DNA of 20,921 nucleotides, from positions 1 to 20,921 of the forward strand of contig CAJUCN010000033.1 of the NCBI GenBank assembly GCA_910585005.1. The letters are read 5' to 3'. The DNA comes from an uncultured Lachnospiraceae bacterium. Its GTDB lineage: Bacteria > Bacillota > Clostridia > Lachnospirales > Lachnospiraceae. The notes below the pieces were generated by a model. It had not been told where the DNA came from. It was given only the letters and a program-made list of their open reading frames with translations, and did not search any database. Position 1 is the stretch's first letter. The number at the start of each line of letters is the position of its first letter. Position numbers and translations under genes: made by a program. Below, piece after piece: positions 14,486-20,921 of the stretch.

Positions 14486-17400
14486 TACTTGACACCCCCT
14501 GAAAATTTCCTGAACGCTTCTCTTTGCGCTTTGTTCACCTCTGCCGGAGTTATCACCTTTTCATGGTAGTTGTTTTCCTGTTCCATATGATTATCATTGT
14601 AGACAACGGTCCCTGTAGAAACTAACGCCATTGCTCCGGCCGCGCCGTATGCGTGAAACGCAACCTGCCCCATGGAAGCATCCACTGTTCCTTTCATAAC
14701 CGCCAACAGTTCCCCTGCCTGCGTCCGCATGTCCTGTAACGCCTTGGGCATAGATCTTTTTACACCCTCTACGGCGCCGGGCATCAGCCAGCGGCCAAAT
14801 TCATCCCTGAATCTGGTAGAAGGAGAATTGATTCCCAGCGCTTCCTTTGCACCGTCCAGCAGACTGTCTGCCAAATCCGCCACTTTCTCTTTCAACCAGT
14901 CCCAGCCGCTTGAAATACCGTTCCAAATACCGGACACGATATTGCTCCCTACTTCTGTCATACGCTTTACGATATCAGCGCCCCACTCCATCATTGCGGC
15001 GGTCACCTTAACCAGTTCGTTGGTTACTTTCCCTGGAAGCTGTAATAGTTGTGAGATGATAGCGGATATCATGTCGCTGATCGCTTTTTTTCCACTGCTT
15101 ACCATCTGCTGTTTCCATGCCAGCATCTTCGTGATGACCCCGACAAGCCACTCCCAGATCTTTCCCGGCAATTCAGTCATTAATGCTATCATTGCAGAAA
15201 TCATACCGTTTATTGCCCCTTGTGCAACATCCAGCATCTGTTGTCCCCACGCAATGATCTTCTGCACCGTGTCGTCAAGGTACTGTGCAAGTTCTGCCGG
15301 CATACTGGTAATTCCGTTGATAAGCCCCTGTACTAAATAGTCTCCTTGTTCAGCCATCACGGTTGACGGGCTGTTAATACCAAAAAATGACTTGATTCCA
15401 CCCAGAATAGCTGAACCAAGTTCTAATGCCGCATCCTTTACAGCACCCATCCCATCGATTAGTCCACCCACAATTCCTGCTACAATGTTCGGGACAGCTT
15501 CAGCAATACCTGCAACAATCTCCGGGACAGCTATAATAATCTGCCATAGCAGTTCTTTTGCCGCTGTGAATATCTGCGGCATAGCCTGTGCTAAACCTGT
15601 AGCAATTGCTGTAATAATCTGCGGAAGGTTTTCAACAATTGCAACCACAATATCAGGGATCGCCTCGATAATTGCCATCAACAATGTAATAGCTGCTTCT
15701 AACAACTGCGGAAGTGCCTCTACAAGTCCATTGACAAGCGCTGTAATAATCTGTGGCAAATTATCCACGATTGCCTGAACAATAACAGGGATCGCTTCAA
15801 TGATACCCATTAACAACTGAATTGCACCATCCACAAGCAGAGGTATGTTCTGGGTAAAAAAGTCAATAATTGTGGTTATCAAATCAGGAAGCGCCTGCAA
15901 TAATTTTTCTATGATAACGGGCAGCGCATCCAGTATTGCCATGAATAACTGAATAGCTCCTTCTAATAAAATAGGCATTCCTTCAACAAAACCCTGTACT
16001 AAACCCTGCACTAACTGTAAAGCTGCATCTACAAGTGCAGGAAGGTTATTGACTAAAGCCATTGCTATATCTGTAATAATGAAAGCTGCCTGTGAAATCA
16101 GTATAGGAATCGCATCAGCAATTCCTCCCGCTAATGCCACAATAATATCCACACCTGCCTGTAAAATAAGAGGACACCATTTACCAATAGCGGCTGTCAT
16201 ATCCTCAAAAGCAGCCAAAGCCGCTTGAACCATCTGTGGTGCGCCATCAGCAATTCCCCCTGCAAGTTTGCCAATTAAAGTTATGGCTGTTGCCCAAATC
16301 TCGCCAGCACATGACTGTAATCCAACGACTATAGATGTAATCAGGCTTGCCCCAGATTCACCGATCCCCGGTGCGTTTTTCAGCCCTTCACAGAAAGAAC
16401 TAACCAAATCTACGGCTGCATCCACTATCATGGGCGCTGACTCTGCTATGCGTTGGACAGTCTGTGCAAGCACATCACCTACGGAACCAACCAAACCTTC
16501 AAAACCACCCTCATCGAACGCACCCTGAAGCTGTTGAACCATACCACTGGCTTCTTTTACAACGTCCTTTGCCGTATCCTGCATGTTTTCATACAGGGAA
16601 GTCAGCAGATTTGCGGCAGATTCTTGCAGAATACTGAATTGACCGCCAAAAGTATCTATCATGGCATCATAAGCCGCCTGTGTACTTCCTGTGCTAGTAG
16701 TTAAATCATTCAATGATTGTCTAAATGAATCTGTTCCTTGCTGCATAATTGCATTAGCTGCTTTTCCTGCTTCTGCGCTTCCAAAAAGATTTATAAGTGC
16801 ATCTGAACTACCATCCACGGATTCAGACAAAACATCCATAACATCGGCTAATGATCCACCCTGAGCCATAAATTCAGCAAAAGACATTCCGGCTTTTTGT
16901 TGAATGATGTCCCCAACGGTTGAACTATTTTTACCAAGTTCATTAAACATAGCGGACATATACGTTGTGGATTCGGCTGTAGATATACCACTTTTTGTAA
17001 GCGCAATATAGCCTGCATTAATATTTTTAAGATTGATTCCATATGCGGATCCTGTAGCGATTGCTTTGCCCATATTAGACGCTAATTCATCTACAGTGGT
17101 AACACCCTCATTCTGCACGGTGATAAGCTGATCTGAAATTTCAACTGCATCGGACGCCGGTAATTTGTATGCATTTATTGCCGTGGTCAGTGCGCCCATA
17201 GCTGTGCTTGCTGATGTGTAACCGCCAACCGACAGCTTGTTAGCAACATCTACGGCATTAAGTGCATCTTTCATATCTTCTGTGACCGGAATCCCCGCAG
17301 ACATAGCTTGATAAAGCGTTTCGTTCAATTCAGTTGCTGCTGTTCCCGACGCTGAGGACATTTCTAGTATTTTTGCATTTAAATTATCCGTATCAACGGC

Positions 17401-17628
17401 AATATCCCCAAACAGGGTAGATGCTTTTGTAAACGATGTTTCAAAGTCCGAACCAACCTTGATAGCTGCACCACCCAATTTTGTAATGCCGGTAGCCGCT
17501 GCACCTAATACTTTACCGGTGACCGCAAATCCTTTCTTTGCCAAACCTCCAATGCTGTTTAATCCGTTTTGAAATCCTGAACTATCTATTTTTGTATCAA
17601 AATTTAATGATCCGTCTTTACCTGCCAT
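14485..17628 (-). CDS. Phage tail tape measure protein (TP901 family)
   Basis: A 1047-residue protein that sets tail length and is ejected with DNA. The N-terminal 300 residues form the TP901/PhageMin_Tail core (FETSFTKASTLFGDI, ASGTAATELNETLYQAMSAG, GYTSASTAMGALTTAINAY). Residues 398-726 are strongly hydrophobic and repetitive, with an exact 44-residue period from 419 (see 15451-16374). The C-terminal part contains two copies of a GINSPST motif (about residues 750 and 932) separated by helical segments. The ATG is preceded by GAGGA within the end of the Gp15 gene. At about 1.5 angstrom per residue, the known siphophage rule predicts a tail of roughly 150 nm. Confidence 0.95.
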   Translation of the reverse strand: MAGKDGSLNFDTKIDSSGFQNGLNSIGGLAKKGFAVTGKVLGAAATGITKLGGAAIKVGSDFETSFTKASTLFGDIAVDTDNLNAKILEMSSASGTAATELNETLYQAMSAGIPVTEDMKDALNAVDVANKLSVGGYTSASTAMGALTTAINAYKLPASDAVEISDQLITVQNEGVTTVDELASNMGKAIATGSAYGINLKNINAGYIALTKSGISTAESTTYMSAMFNELGKNSSTVGDIIQQKAGMSFAEFMAQGGSLADVMDVLSESVDGSSDALINLFGSAEAGKAANAIMQQGTDSFRQSLNDLTTSTGSTQAAYDAMIDTFGGQFSILQESAANLLTSLYENMQDTAKDVVKEASGMVQQLQGAFDEGGFEGLVGSVGDVLAQTVQRIAESAPMIVDAAVDLVSSFCEGLKNAPGIGESGASLITSIVVGLQSCAGEIWATAITLIGKLAGGIADGAPQMVQAALAAFEDMTAAIGKWCPLILQAGVDIIVALAGGIADAIPILISQAAFIITDIAMALVNNLPALVDAALQLVQGLVQGFVEGMPILLEGAIQLFMAILDALPVIIEKLLQALPDLITTIIDFFTQNIPLLVDGAIQLLMGIIEAIPVIVQAIVDNLPQIITALVNGLVEALPQLLEAAITLLMAIIEAIPDIVVAIVENLPQIITAIATGLAQAMPQIFTAAKELLWQIIIAVPEIVAGIAEAVPNIVAGIVGGLIDGMGAVKDAALELGSAILGGIKSFFGINSPSTVMAEQGDYLVQGLINGITSMPAELAQYLDDTVQKIIAWGQQMLDVAQGAINGMISAMIALMTELPGKIWEWLVGVITKMLAWKQQMVSSGKKAISDMISAIISQLLQLPGKVTNELVKVTAAMMEWGADIVKRMTEVGSNIVSGIWNGISSGWDWLKEKVADLADSLLDGAKEALGINSPSTRFRDEFGRWLMPGAVEGVKRSMPKALQDMRTQAGELLAVMKGTVDASMGQVAFHAYGAAGAMALVSTGTVVYNDNHMEQENNYHEKVITPAEVNKAQREAFRKFSGGVK
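15451..16374 (-). repeat. Seven tandem 132-bp (44-residue, 2 x 22) units in the tape measure gene
   Basis: Seven consecutive 44-residue units start at 16374, 16242, 16110, 15978, 15846, 15714 and 15582 with no insertions or deletions. Each has two 22-residue halves in at least the first units, with a Pro followed by hydrophobic residues and a helix-like pattern. Units 4-7 are most alike (for example IPLLVDGAIQLLMGIIEAIP versus LPQLLEAAITLLMAIIEAIP). A further half-unit (APMIVDAAV...) precedes the first. DNA identity is visible in the central copies (GCTGTAATAATCTG at about 15609 and 15741 on the plus strand). Confidence 0.85.
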
Positions 17629-17637
17629 TTAAAATCC

Positions 17638-18258
17638 TCACTTGATCATCTGTGAAATATTGCCTCCTTTTTCAAGGATAGCTTCTAATTCCTTTTCGAT
17701 CTTTACCCTTTCAGCAGGTTCAGGTAATTTGTATACCCGTTTCATCCGCTGATAAAATCTTTTCTGTGCCTTTGGCATCTTCACCGGTATTTCCATAGTG
17801 CGGTATCCCATGATCTTACAGAACTGCACCGACTCCGGCAATCCTAAAAATAAAGCTCTAAACTGCCACCAATGAAGCTTGTTCTTTGTCAGGTCAATCT
17901 TGTATGTTTCCATAAATGCAGCGTAAATATAGCCGGCATCATACTCATAAGAAAACGGCGGATCTTCGCCTAAACTTTTCCCATCCATTTCAGGCTCTAC
18001 CGTATCATCAGTTCCACAACGATAAAACCACATGATCCCGTCCAAAGCTTCCTGCACCATCTCCATATCCGTCATTAGCGGAAAAATAGTATCCCCATAA
18101 TACAACTTCAAAACAGTATTCAGCCTTTCGTCATCCGGCAAAGTCAAATCAGCCAAAGTCTGTTCAAACAAAATCCCTGTTCTGTAATCCGTATTTATGG
18201 GGATCTCATTATCTGCTATAATGACCGCATAGGGCAGGTCATCCATCAAAACATTCAT
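17638..18258 (-). CDS. Bacteriophage Gp15 family protein (tail assembly)
   Basis: A 206-residue protein of the Gp15 family, found between the tail chaperone and the tape measure in many Firmicutes phages. Its features include an acidic N-terminal half (DYRTGILFEQTLADLTLPDD), FPLMTDMEMVQEALDGIMWF, YDAGYIYAAFMETYKIDLTK, the conserved LHWWQFRALFLGLP stretch, and a basic C-terminal helix. By position it corresponds to the second tail assembly chaperone, which coats the tape measure during assembly. It starts inside the upstream gene's stop (ATGA overlap), so its translation is probably coupled to that gene rather than made by ribosomal frameshifting. Confidence 0.88.
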   Translation of the reverse strand: MNVLMDDLPYAVIIADNEIPINTDYRTGILFEQTLADLTLPDDERLNTVLKLYYGDTIFPLMTDMEMVQEALDGIMWFYRCGTDDTVEPEMDGKSLGEDPPFSYEYDAGYIYAAFMETYKIDLTKNKLHWWQFRALFLGLPESVQFCKIMGYRTMEIPVKMPKAQKRFYQRMKRVYKLPEPAERVKIEKELEAILEKGGNISQMIK

Positions 18259-18647
18259 GTACGGTTAAGCTGGCCCTTCTCTTTCTTCTTGTATCCCTGC
18301 ATAGATTGGAAACTGCTCTGACGCTGTGTATATTTATTGGAAAAATTACTGAACTCTTTTCTTTCCGCCCTCTGTGCCTCCTCAATCTGAGCCACCGCCT
18401 CCAGATGTACCATGACATTCTTTCCACCCTGGAAAATACTATCAGAAGTGCCCTCACCAAAAACTTCATCAAAAAATAGTTCCACAGCCTGGTTCATTGC
18501 CCTATACCTTGCCGCAACACTGCCTTGCATTGTTTTGCTTGCATTGATCTCTTCCTTCATTTTATTTATGGACGGTTCCAGCACTTCCATAAAATCTGCA
18601 TCCATAAAATCAGCCTGCAAAGTTACCCCATTGATTTCTATATTCAT
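18255..18647 (-). CDS. Small tail assembly chaperone (DUF6673-like)
   Basis: A 130-residue protein beginning MNIEINGVTLQADFMDADFM, with FDEVFGEGTSDSIFQGGKNV in the middle and a Lys/Gln-rich flexible end. Length, sequence style and position between tube protein and Gp15 fit the gpG-type chaperone of siphophages; I believe it is the family called DUF6673. An AAAGGAT ribosome binding site precedes the ATG. It lies behind a terminator, so it should be made in smaller amounts than the tube protein, which suits a non-structural chaperone. Confidence 0.72.
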   Translation of the reverse strand: MNIEINGVTLQADFMDADFMEVLEPSINKMKEEINASKTMQGSVAARYRAMNQAVELFFDEVFGEGTSDSIFQGGKNVMVHLEAVAQIEEAQRAERKEFSNFSNKYTQRQSSFQSMQGYKKKEKGQLNRT

Positions 18648-18679
18648 TTTTCATCCTTTCGCTCACCACCGCATGTAAA

Positions 18680-18714
18680 AACAGCGCAAAGCCGTGGTGG
18701 CGCTCTGCGCTGTT
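18680..18714 (-). terminator. Intrinsic terminator after the major tail protein
   Basis: On the minus strand AACAGCGCAGAGC pairs with GCTTTGCGCTGTT through 13 consecutive pairs, with a 9-base loop and a T-run (GTTTTTAC). One pair is G-U on the minus strand and a mismatch on the plus strand, so it is directional. It lies 60 bases after the tube protein stop and 33 bases before the chaperone ATG, with no room for a promoter between. Confidence 0.87.
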
Positions 18715-18774
18715 CTGATCGTCCACTGCCCTGAAGGTCAGTTACCGTTTTCAGTAATTATTTGTCTTATAAAT

Positions 18775-19332
18775 TTATGTCTCTTGTGGTTCTTCGTCAT
18801 ACCTGCCCTTGAATTCGCCTGCTACAAACTTTTTCGTTACGGTATCAAATTTTCCAAAGACCGGGTCACCCACTGCATGAAGCGTTCCGGAAGCGCTGAT
18901 CTTCTCACCGCCTGCGCCAGTGAAATCACTGACTTCATTTGACACGATAAACTGCCGGGCTGTATATTCCGCCACAGTGTCCGATGGCATACCGATAGGA
19001 TTGAACAGTTCCACTTTCACATAGGTATGCTGTGCATCTTCTCCTGTATGATGATCGCGCCCATCCTTCCATAATGCATATAATGCTTTCTGTGAAGGTA
19101 TTGCATCAAACTCATACGGAAACTCTGTTTCATATGCAATGATATCCGCTGAACTTGTCACCTCATTGATGTACGTTGTGGAATCGCTTTTTGCTCCAGG
19201 GGATTCATCCAGTTTCGTAAAACCTATCCCACATAATTCAAATTTTCCGTCCACGTCCATGTAATCCGCTATCATATTGCGGATCAGCGCACTTCTGCCG
19301 CCGTTAAAAAGTTGTAAATTAAATTTTTTCAT
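18775..19332 (-). CDS. Phage major tail (tube) protein
   Basis: A 185-residue protein with the MKKFNLQLFNGG start seen in several phage structural proteins, then GIGFTKLDESPGAKSDSTTY, INEVTSSADIIAYETEFPYE, FDAIPSQKALYALWKDG and SGTLHAVGDPVFGKFD near the end. These are typical of the tail tube subunit of Clostridia siphophages. The start at 19332 is fixed by AAGGAGG nine bases upstream; the ORF could extend to 19401 but that part overlaps the upstream gene and lacks a ribosome binding site. The strong site and the downstream terminator fit high expression. It overlaps the previous gene by 14 bases. Confidence 0.85.
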   Translation of the reverse strand: MKKFNLQLFNGGRSALIRNMIADYMDVDGKFELCGIGFTKLDESPGAKSDSTTYINEVTSSADIIAYETEFPYEFDAIPSQKALYALWKDGRDHHTGEDAQHTYVKVELFNPIGMPSDTVAEYTARQFIVSNEVSDFTGAGGEKISASGTLHAVGDPVFGKFDTVTKKFVAGEFKGRYDEEPQET

Positions 19333-19762
19333 TTTTTGGTGCCTCCTTAAAATATTGTAGTTGCAACTGAATCTGGTAATGGGCGTTCTCCATTGTCGCA
19401 TCCATCATGAACCCTGGCGCCAGAACAGTTAAAGCTTGCGCTTCACACCCTTCCGGCATTTCCGGGAGATTCCCGGATACGCTTTGCGCTTCCACCCAGT
19501 TGCATAAATTTTCATAGAAACTTTCGTTCTGGATTGCCAAGACCCTATCCATGGAATAAGTTTCCCGGCTGTTAAAATTAAACTGGTATTGCCGGATGCT
19601 GGATCCGTCAATATACGTCTGCATCACCGGGGAAGTGATAGCGGACTCAAGTGCATATTCTACCGGCTCACTCCCCAATGCATCTACCCGGAAAACCCCG
19701 TCTTTTAAAAGAGGGCATTTCAGGAAATAAGCCGAAAGTCCTTCGATGATTGATTCTGTCAT
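19319..19762 (-). CDS. Phage tail terminator/minor capsid-type protein
   Basis: A 147-residue protein directly upstream of the tube gene, where the tail terminator (tail completion) protein is usually found. Recognisable stretches are SIIEGLSAYFLKCPLLKDGV, the YIDGSSIRQYQFNF pattern and LAIQNESFYENLCNWVEAQS. Relatives are often annotated as minor capsid protein, or wrongly as chloramphenicol resistance protein. AAAGGGGAT precedes the ATG. Confidence 0.7.
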   Translation of the reverse strand: MTESIIEGLSAYFLKCPLLKDGVFRVDALGSEPVEYALESAITSPVMQTYIDGSSIRQYQFNFNSRETYSMDRVLAIQNESFYENLCNWVEAQSVSGNLPEMPEGCEAQALTVLAPGFMMDATMENAHYQIQLQLQYFKEAPKNEKI

Positions 19763-19765
19763 TGT

Positions 19766-20146
19766 CTATCCCCTTTCTGCAGCTCTTTGGATGTCCTTTT
19801 TATGGGCCGTTTTCATCCTTTCAAACCATTTGCTGCCCCGCCGTGCGTCATAAGGCCGGGATTGAGCAGTACAGTAGTATTGCATCCGTGCGTATGGGGC
19901 TATATACTGCACAAGCCCCGATCCAATTACAGTTCCCAGCGTACCTGATTTTTCCAACATACTGGTACGCAGCGGGATCAGCGGGGAACAGTAGCGCAGT
20001 ACTTCACTGTCAACAATTGCCTGCTTTCGGTTAAACATATTCGTCTTGTTCTGCCCAGAGCCGGGATTCCATACAAGTTCACAGGTTGTCTTCCCTGTTT
20101 TTATGATAGTCCCCCGTGGTGTATTAATACGATGTATCCCAGCCAT
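19766..20146 (-). CDS. Phage minor capsid/neck protein (Minor_capsid_2-like)
   Basis: A 126-residue basic protein with the pattern of the Minor_capsid_2 family: TSMLEKSGTLGTVIGSGLVQ, YIAPYARMQYY, and RGSKWFERMKTAHKKDIQRA at the C-terminus. This matches HK97 gp10-like neck proteins by position. Two adjacent ATGs are possible (20149 and 20146). GGAGG is three bases from the first and six from the second, so I prefer 20146. The gene overlaps the previous stop. Confidence 0.75.
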   Translation of the reverse strand: MAGIHRINTPRGTIIKTGKTTCELVWNPGSGQNKTNMFNRKQAIVDSEVLRYCSPLIPLRTSMLEKSGTLGTVIGSGLVQYIAPYARMQYYCTAQSRPYDARRGSKWFERMKTAHKKDIQRAAERG

Positions 20147-20595
20147 CATTTACCTCCGATCCGCCAATGCCTGGTGTAAAGACTACCTCCCAACGTGTTA
20201 TCGGCGTATTCCGCAACATGAATCAAATCAAGCCCCTGTTCCTTTGCGTATGCTGTTAATTCATCCTCATACAGCGGGAAAGCGCCATCGACATCTTCAC
20301 CCCTGACTATCAGATCTCCTTTCTTTATTGTCCAGTATGCTGTGGCTTTGATCTCTTCCAGCTTTGCATATTTTAGACATGGTATATAAAGCCGTTTGCC
20401 CTGAACATCTGAACCCACCAGCGGGATCCTGATCTTATAGTTGACATTTTCCCCCCATACTCCATTACTGCCAATCACAGATCCCTTTGCTTCCTGATAG
20501 GACACGCCCCTGATTACCGTAGGAAAATATTTTATACGCCGTTCACCCTTGTCAGTGCGTCCATTGAAAATTGTTATGGCTGCATTTGTAATCAT
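20146..20595 (-). CDS. Phage head-closure-type protein (DUF6751-like)
   Basis: A 149-residue protein starting MITNAAITIFNGRTDKGERR, with SGVSYQEAKG-like and WTIKKGDLIVRGEDVDG features. It sits between the head-tail connector and the neck protein, the position of head closure or minor capsid 1 proteins. I believe it belongs to the family called DUF6751. The start is chosen at 20595, where it overlaps the upstream TGA in ATGA; the ribosome binding site is weak, so translation is likely coupled. Confidence 0.62.
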   Translation of the reverse strand: MITNAAITIFNGRTDKGERRIKYFPTVIRGVSYQEAKGSVIGSNGVWGENVNYKIRIPLVGSDVQGKRLYIPCLKYAKLEEIKATAYWTIKKGDLIVRGEDVDGAFPLYEDELTAYAKEQGLDLIHVAEYADNTLGGSLYTRHWRIGGK

Positions 20596-20921
20596 ACGCC
20601 CACCCTTACCTTTCTGGACAACCACCCAGTGGGAAGTAAGCGCACCCTGATAACCTGATGCATAGACCGTTTTACATATTCATCCACCGTTTCTCCATCC
20701 TTCCGGGCTACTATGAAAGAAACACTCATTCCGTCTTTGTTTTCAGACTTCACATCCCCCCCTTGTTTCTGTTCCATAATTGCCGTATAGTACGCTTCCG
20801 CTGTAGCGCACACAGCATTCATGATAACCGGATCCATGTGTGCTTCATCAGCGAAAATGTCCCCGTTCAGATAGGTCAGGTATCGGATGTATGTTTCAGC
20901 TTCCTGTTCAGCCCTCTGGAA
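20592..20921 (-). CDS. Phage head-tail connector protein, 5' end beyond the window
   Basis: The frame is open to the right edge, so this is the C-terminal 109 residues of a longer protein, not an 81-residue gene starting at 20837. The extra part reads QRAEQEAETYIRYLTYLNGD then IFADEAH, continuous in style with MDPVIMNAVCATAEAYYTAI. That helical pattern is typical of gp6-like head-tail connectors. The C-terminal part (DEYVKRSMHQVIRVRLLPTG...) is basic. It is the first visible gene of the late operon and overlaps the next gene in ATGA. Confidence 0.65.
   Translation of the reverse strand, partial: FQRAEQEAETYIRYLTYLNGDIFADEAHMDPVIMNAVCATAEAYYTAIMEQKQGGDVKSENKDGMSVSFIVARKDGETVDEYVKRSMHQVIRVRLLPTGWLSRKVRVGV

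Larger units (their letters stand above)
8774..20921 (-). mobile_element. Siphovirus-type prophage, late (head-tail to lysis) half
   Basis: A continuous minus-strand block runs in the standard siphophage late-gene order from head-tail connector to endolysin. The left boundary is the truncated transporter gene; the block runs off the right edge. All genes are intact, without internal stops, so the late region looks functional. Integrase, repressor, replication, terminase, portal and capsid genes are not in the window. The gene types (Gp15, the small chaperone, Gp37-like hub, TP901-like tape measure) suit temperate phages of Clostridia. Confidence 0.93.

Noticed and set aside
14672..15778. Long plus-strand ORFs inside the tape measure gene
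   Set aside because: They follow the repetitive minus-strand gene, lack ribosome binding sites and resemble no protein.
18255..18330. Programmed ribosomal frameshift joining the tail chaperone and Gp15, as in lambda G/GT
   Set aside because: No XXXYYYZ-type slippery heptamer is seen near the chaperone end, and Gp15 has its own ATG in an ATGA overlap.
8774..20921. Defence island, CRISPR, toxin-antitoxin or diversity-generating retroelement cargo in the prophage
   Set aside because: Every gene fits a structural or lysis role in standard order; no reverse transcriptase, spacer repeats or accessory cassette was seen.

Overview
The window looks like a chromosome segment of a low-to-moderate GC Clostridia bacterium, most likely a Lachnospiraceae member. 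It holds a host block (1 to about 8773) and the late half of a siphovirus-type prophage (about 8774 to the right edge, where it continues). The organism call rests on protein style, strong AAGGAGG-type ribosome binding sites and the gene families present; I cannot name a species from the sequence alone.

Host block. On the minus strand, right to left, a probable four-gene operon runs ydjI-like (SPFH domain plus three zinc ribbons), ydjG-like (two zinc ribbons plus a C-terminal membrane anchor), ydjH-like (membrane anchor plus zinc ribbon) and pcrA (UvrD-family helicase). A sigma-A-like promoter lies in front of ydjI, and pcrA overlaps ydjH by four bases. In Bacillus subtilis the ydjG, ydjH and ydjI genes sit behind pspA in an envelope-stress operon; no pspA is visible here. 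Further left are a small single-pass membrane protein with a very acidic tail, its terminator, and the 23S rRNA uracil methyltransferase rlmD. The 250 bases after the rlmD stop are not empty. They still encode, in a shifted frame with two amber codons, a C-terminal extension, followed at once by a terminator. The rlmD tail therefore appears to have been lost recently.

Junction. On the plus strand a lipoprotein of the NMT1/ThiY-like ABC substrate-binding type begins normally but stops after 200 codons, about 60% of family length. Its stop is 26 bases from the stop of the phage endolysin. This looks like the phage integration point within a host transporter gene.

Prophage. All phage genes are on the minus strand, so phage order is right to left: head-tail connector (cut by the window edge), head-closure and neck-type proteins, tail terminator, major tail (tube) protein, a terminator, tail assembly chaperone, Gp15, tape measure, distal tail protein, Gp37-like hub protein, baseplate or fibre protein with a coiled coil, receptor-binding-like tail protein, a second terminator, holin, and a three-domain endolysin. 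Packaging, capsid, replication, regulation and integrase genes must lie beyond the right edge. The genes are packed with ATGA or TAATG overlaps. The two internal terminators have no room for a promoter behind them, which suggests set read-through levels or antitermination.

I found no CRISPR array, tRNA, rRNA, transposase, toxin-antitoxin pair or recognisable defence system, and no clear undescribed multi-gene system. The most interesting items are the decayed rlmD tail, the ydjIGH-pcrA operon, the prophage insertion in the transporter gene, the exact 44-residue (2 x 22) repeat in the tape measure, and the intra-operon terminators.
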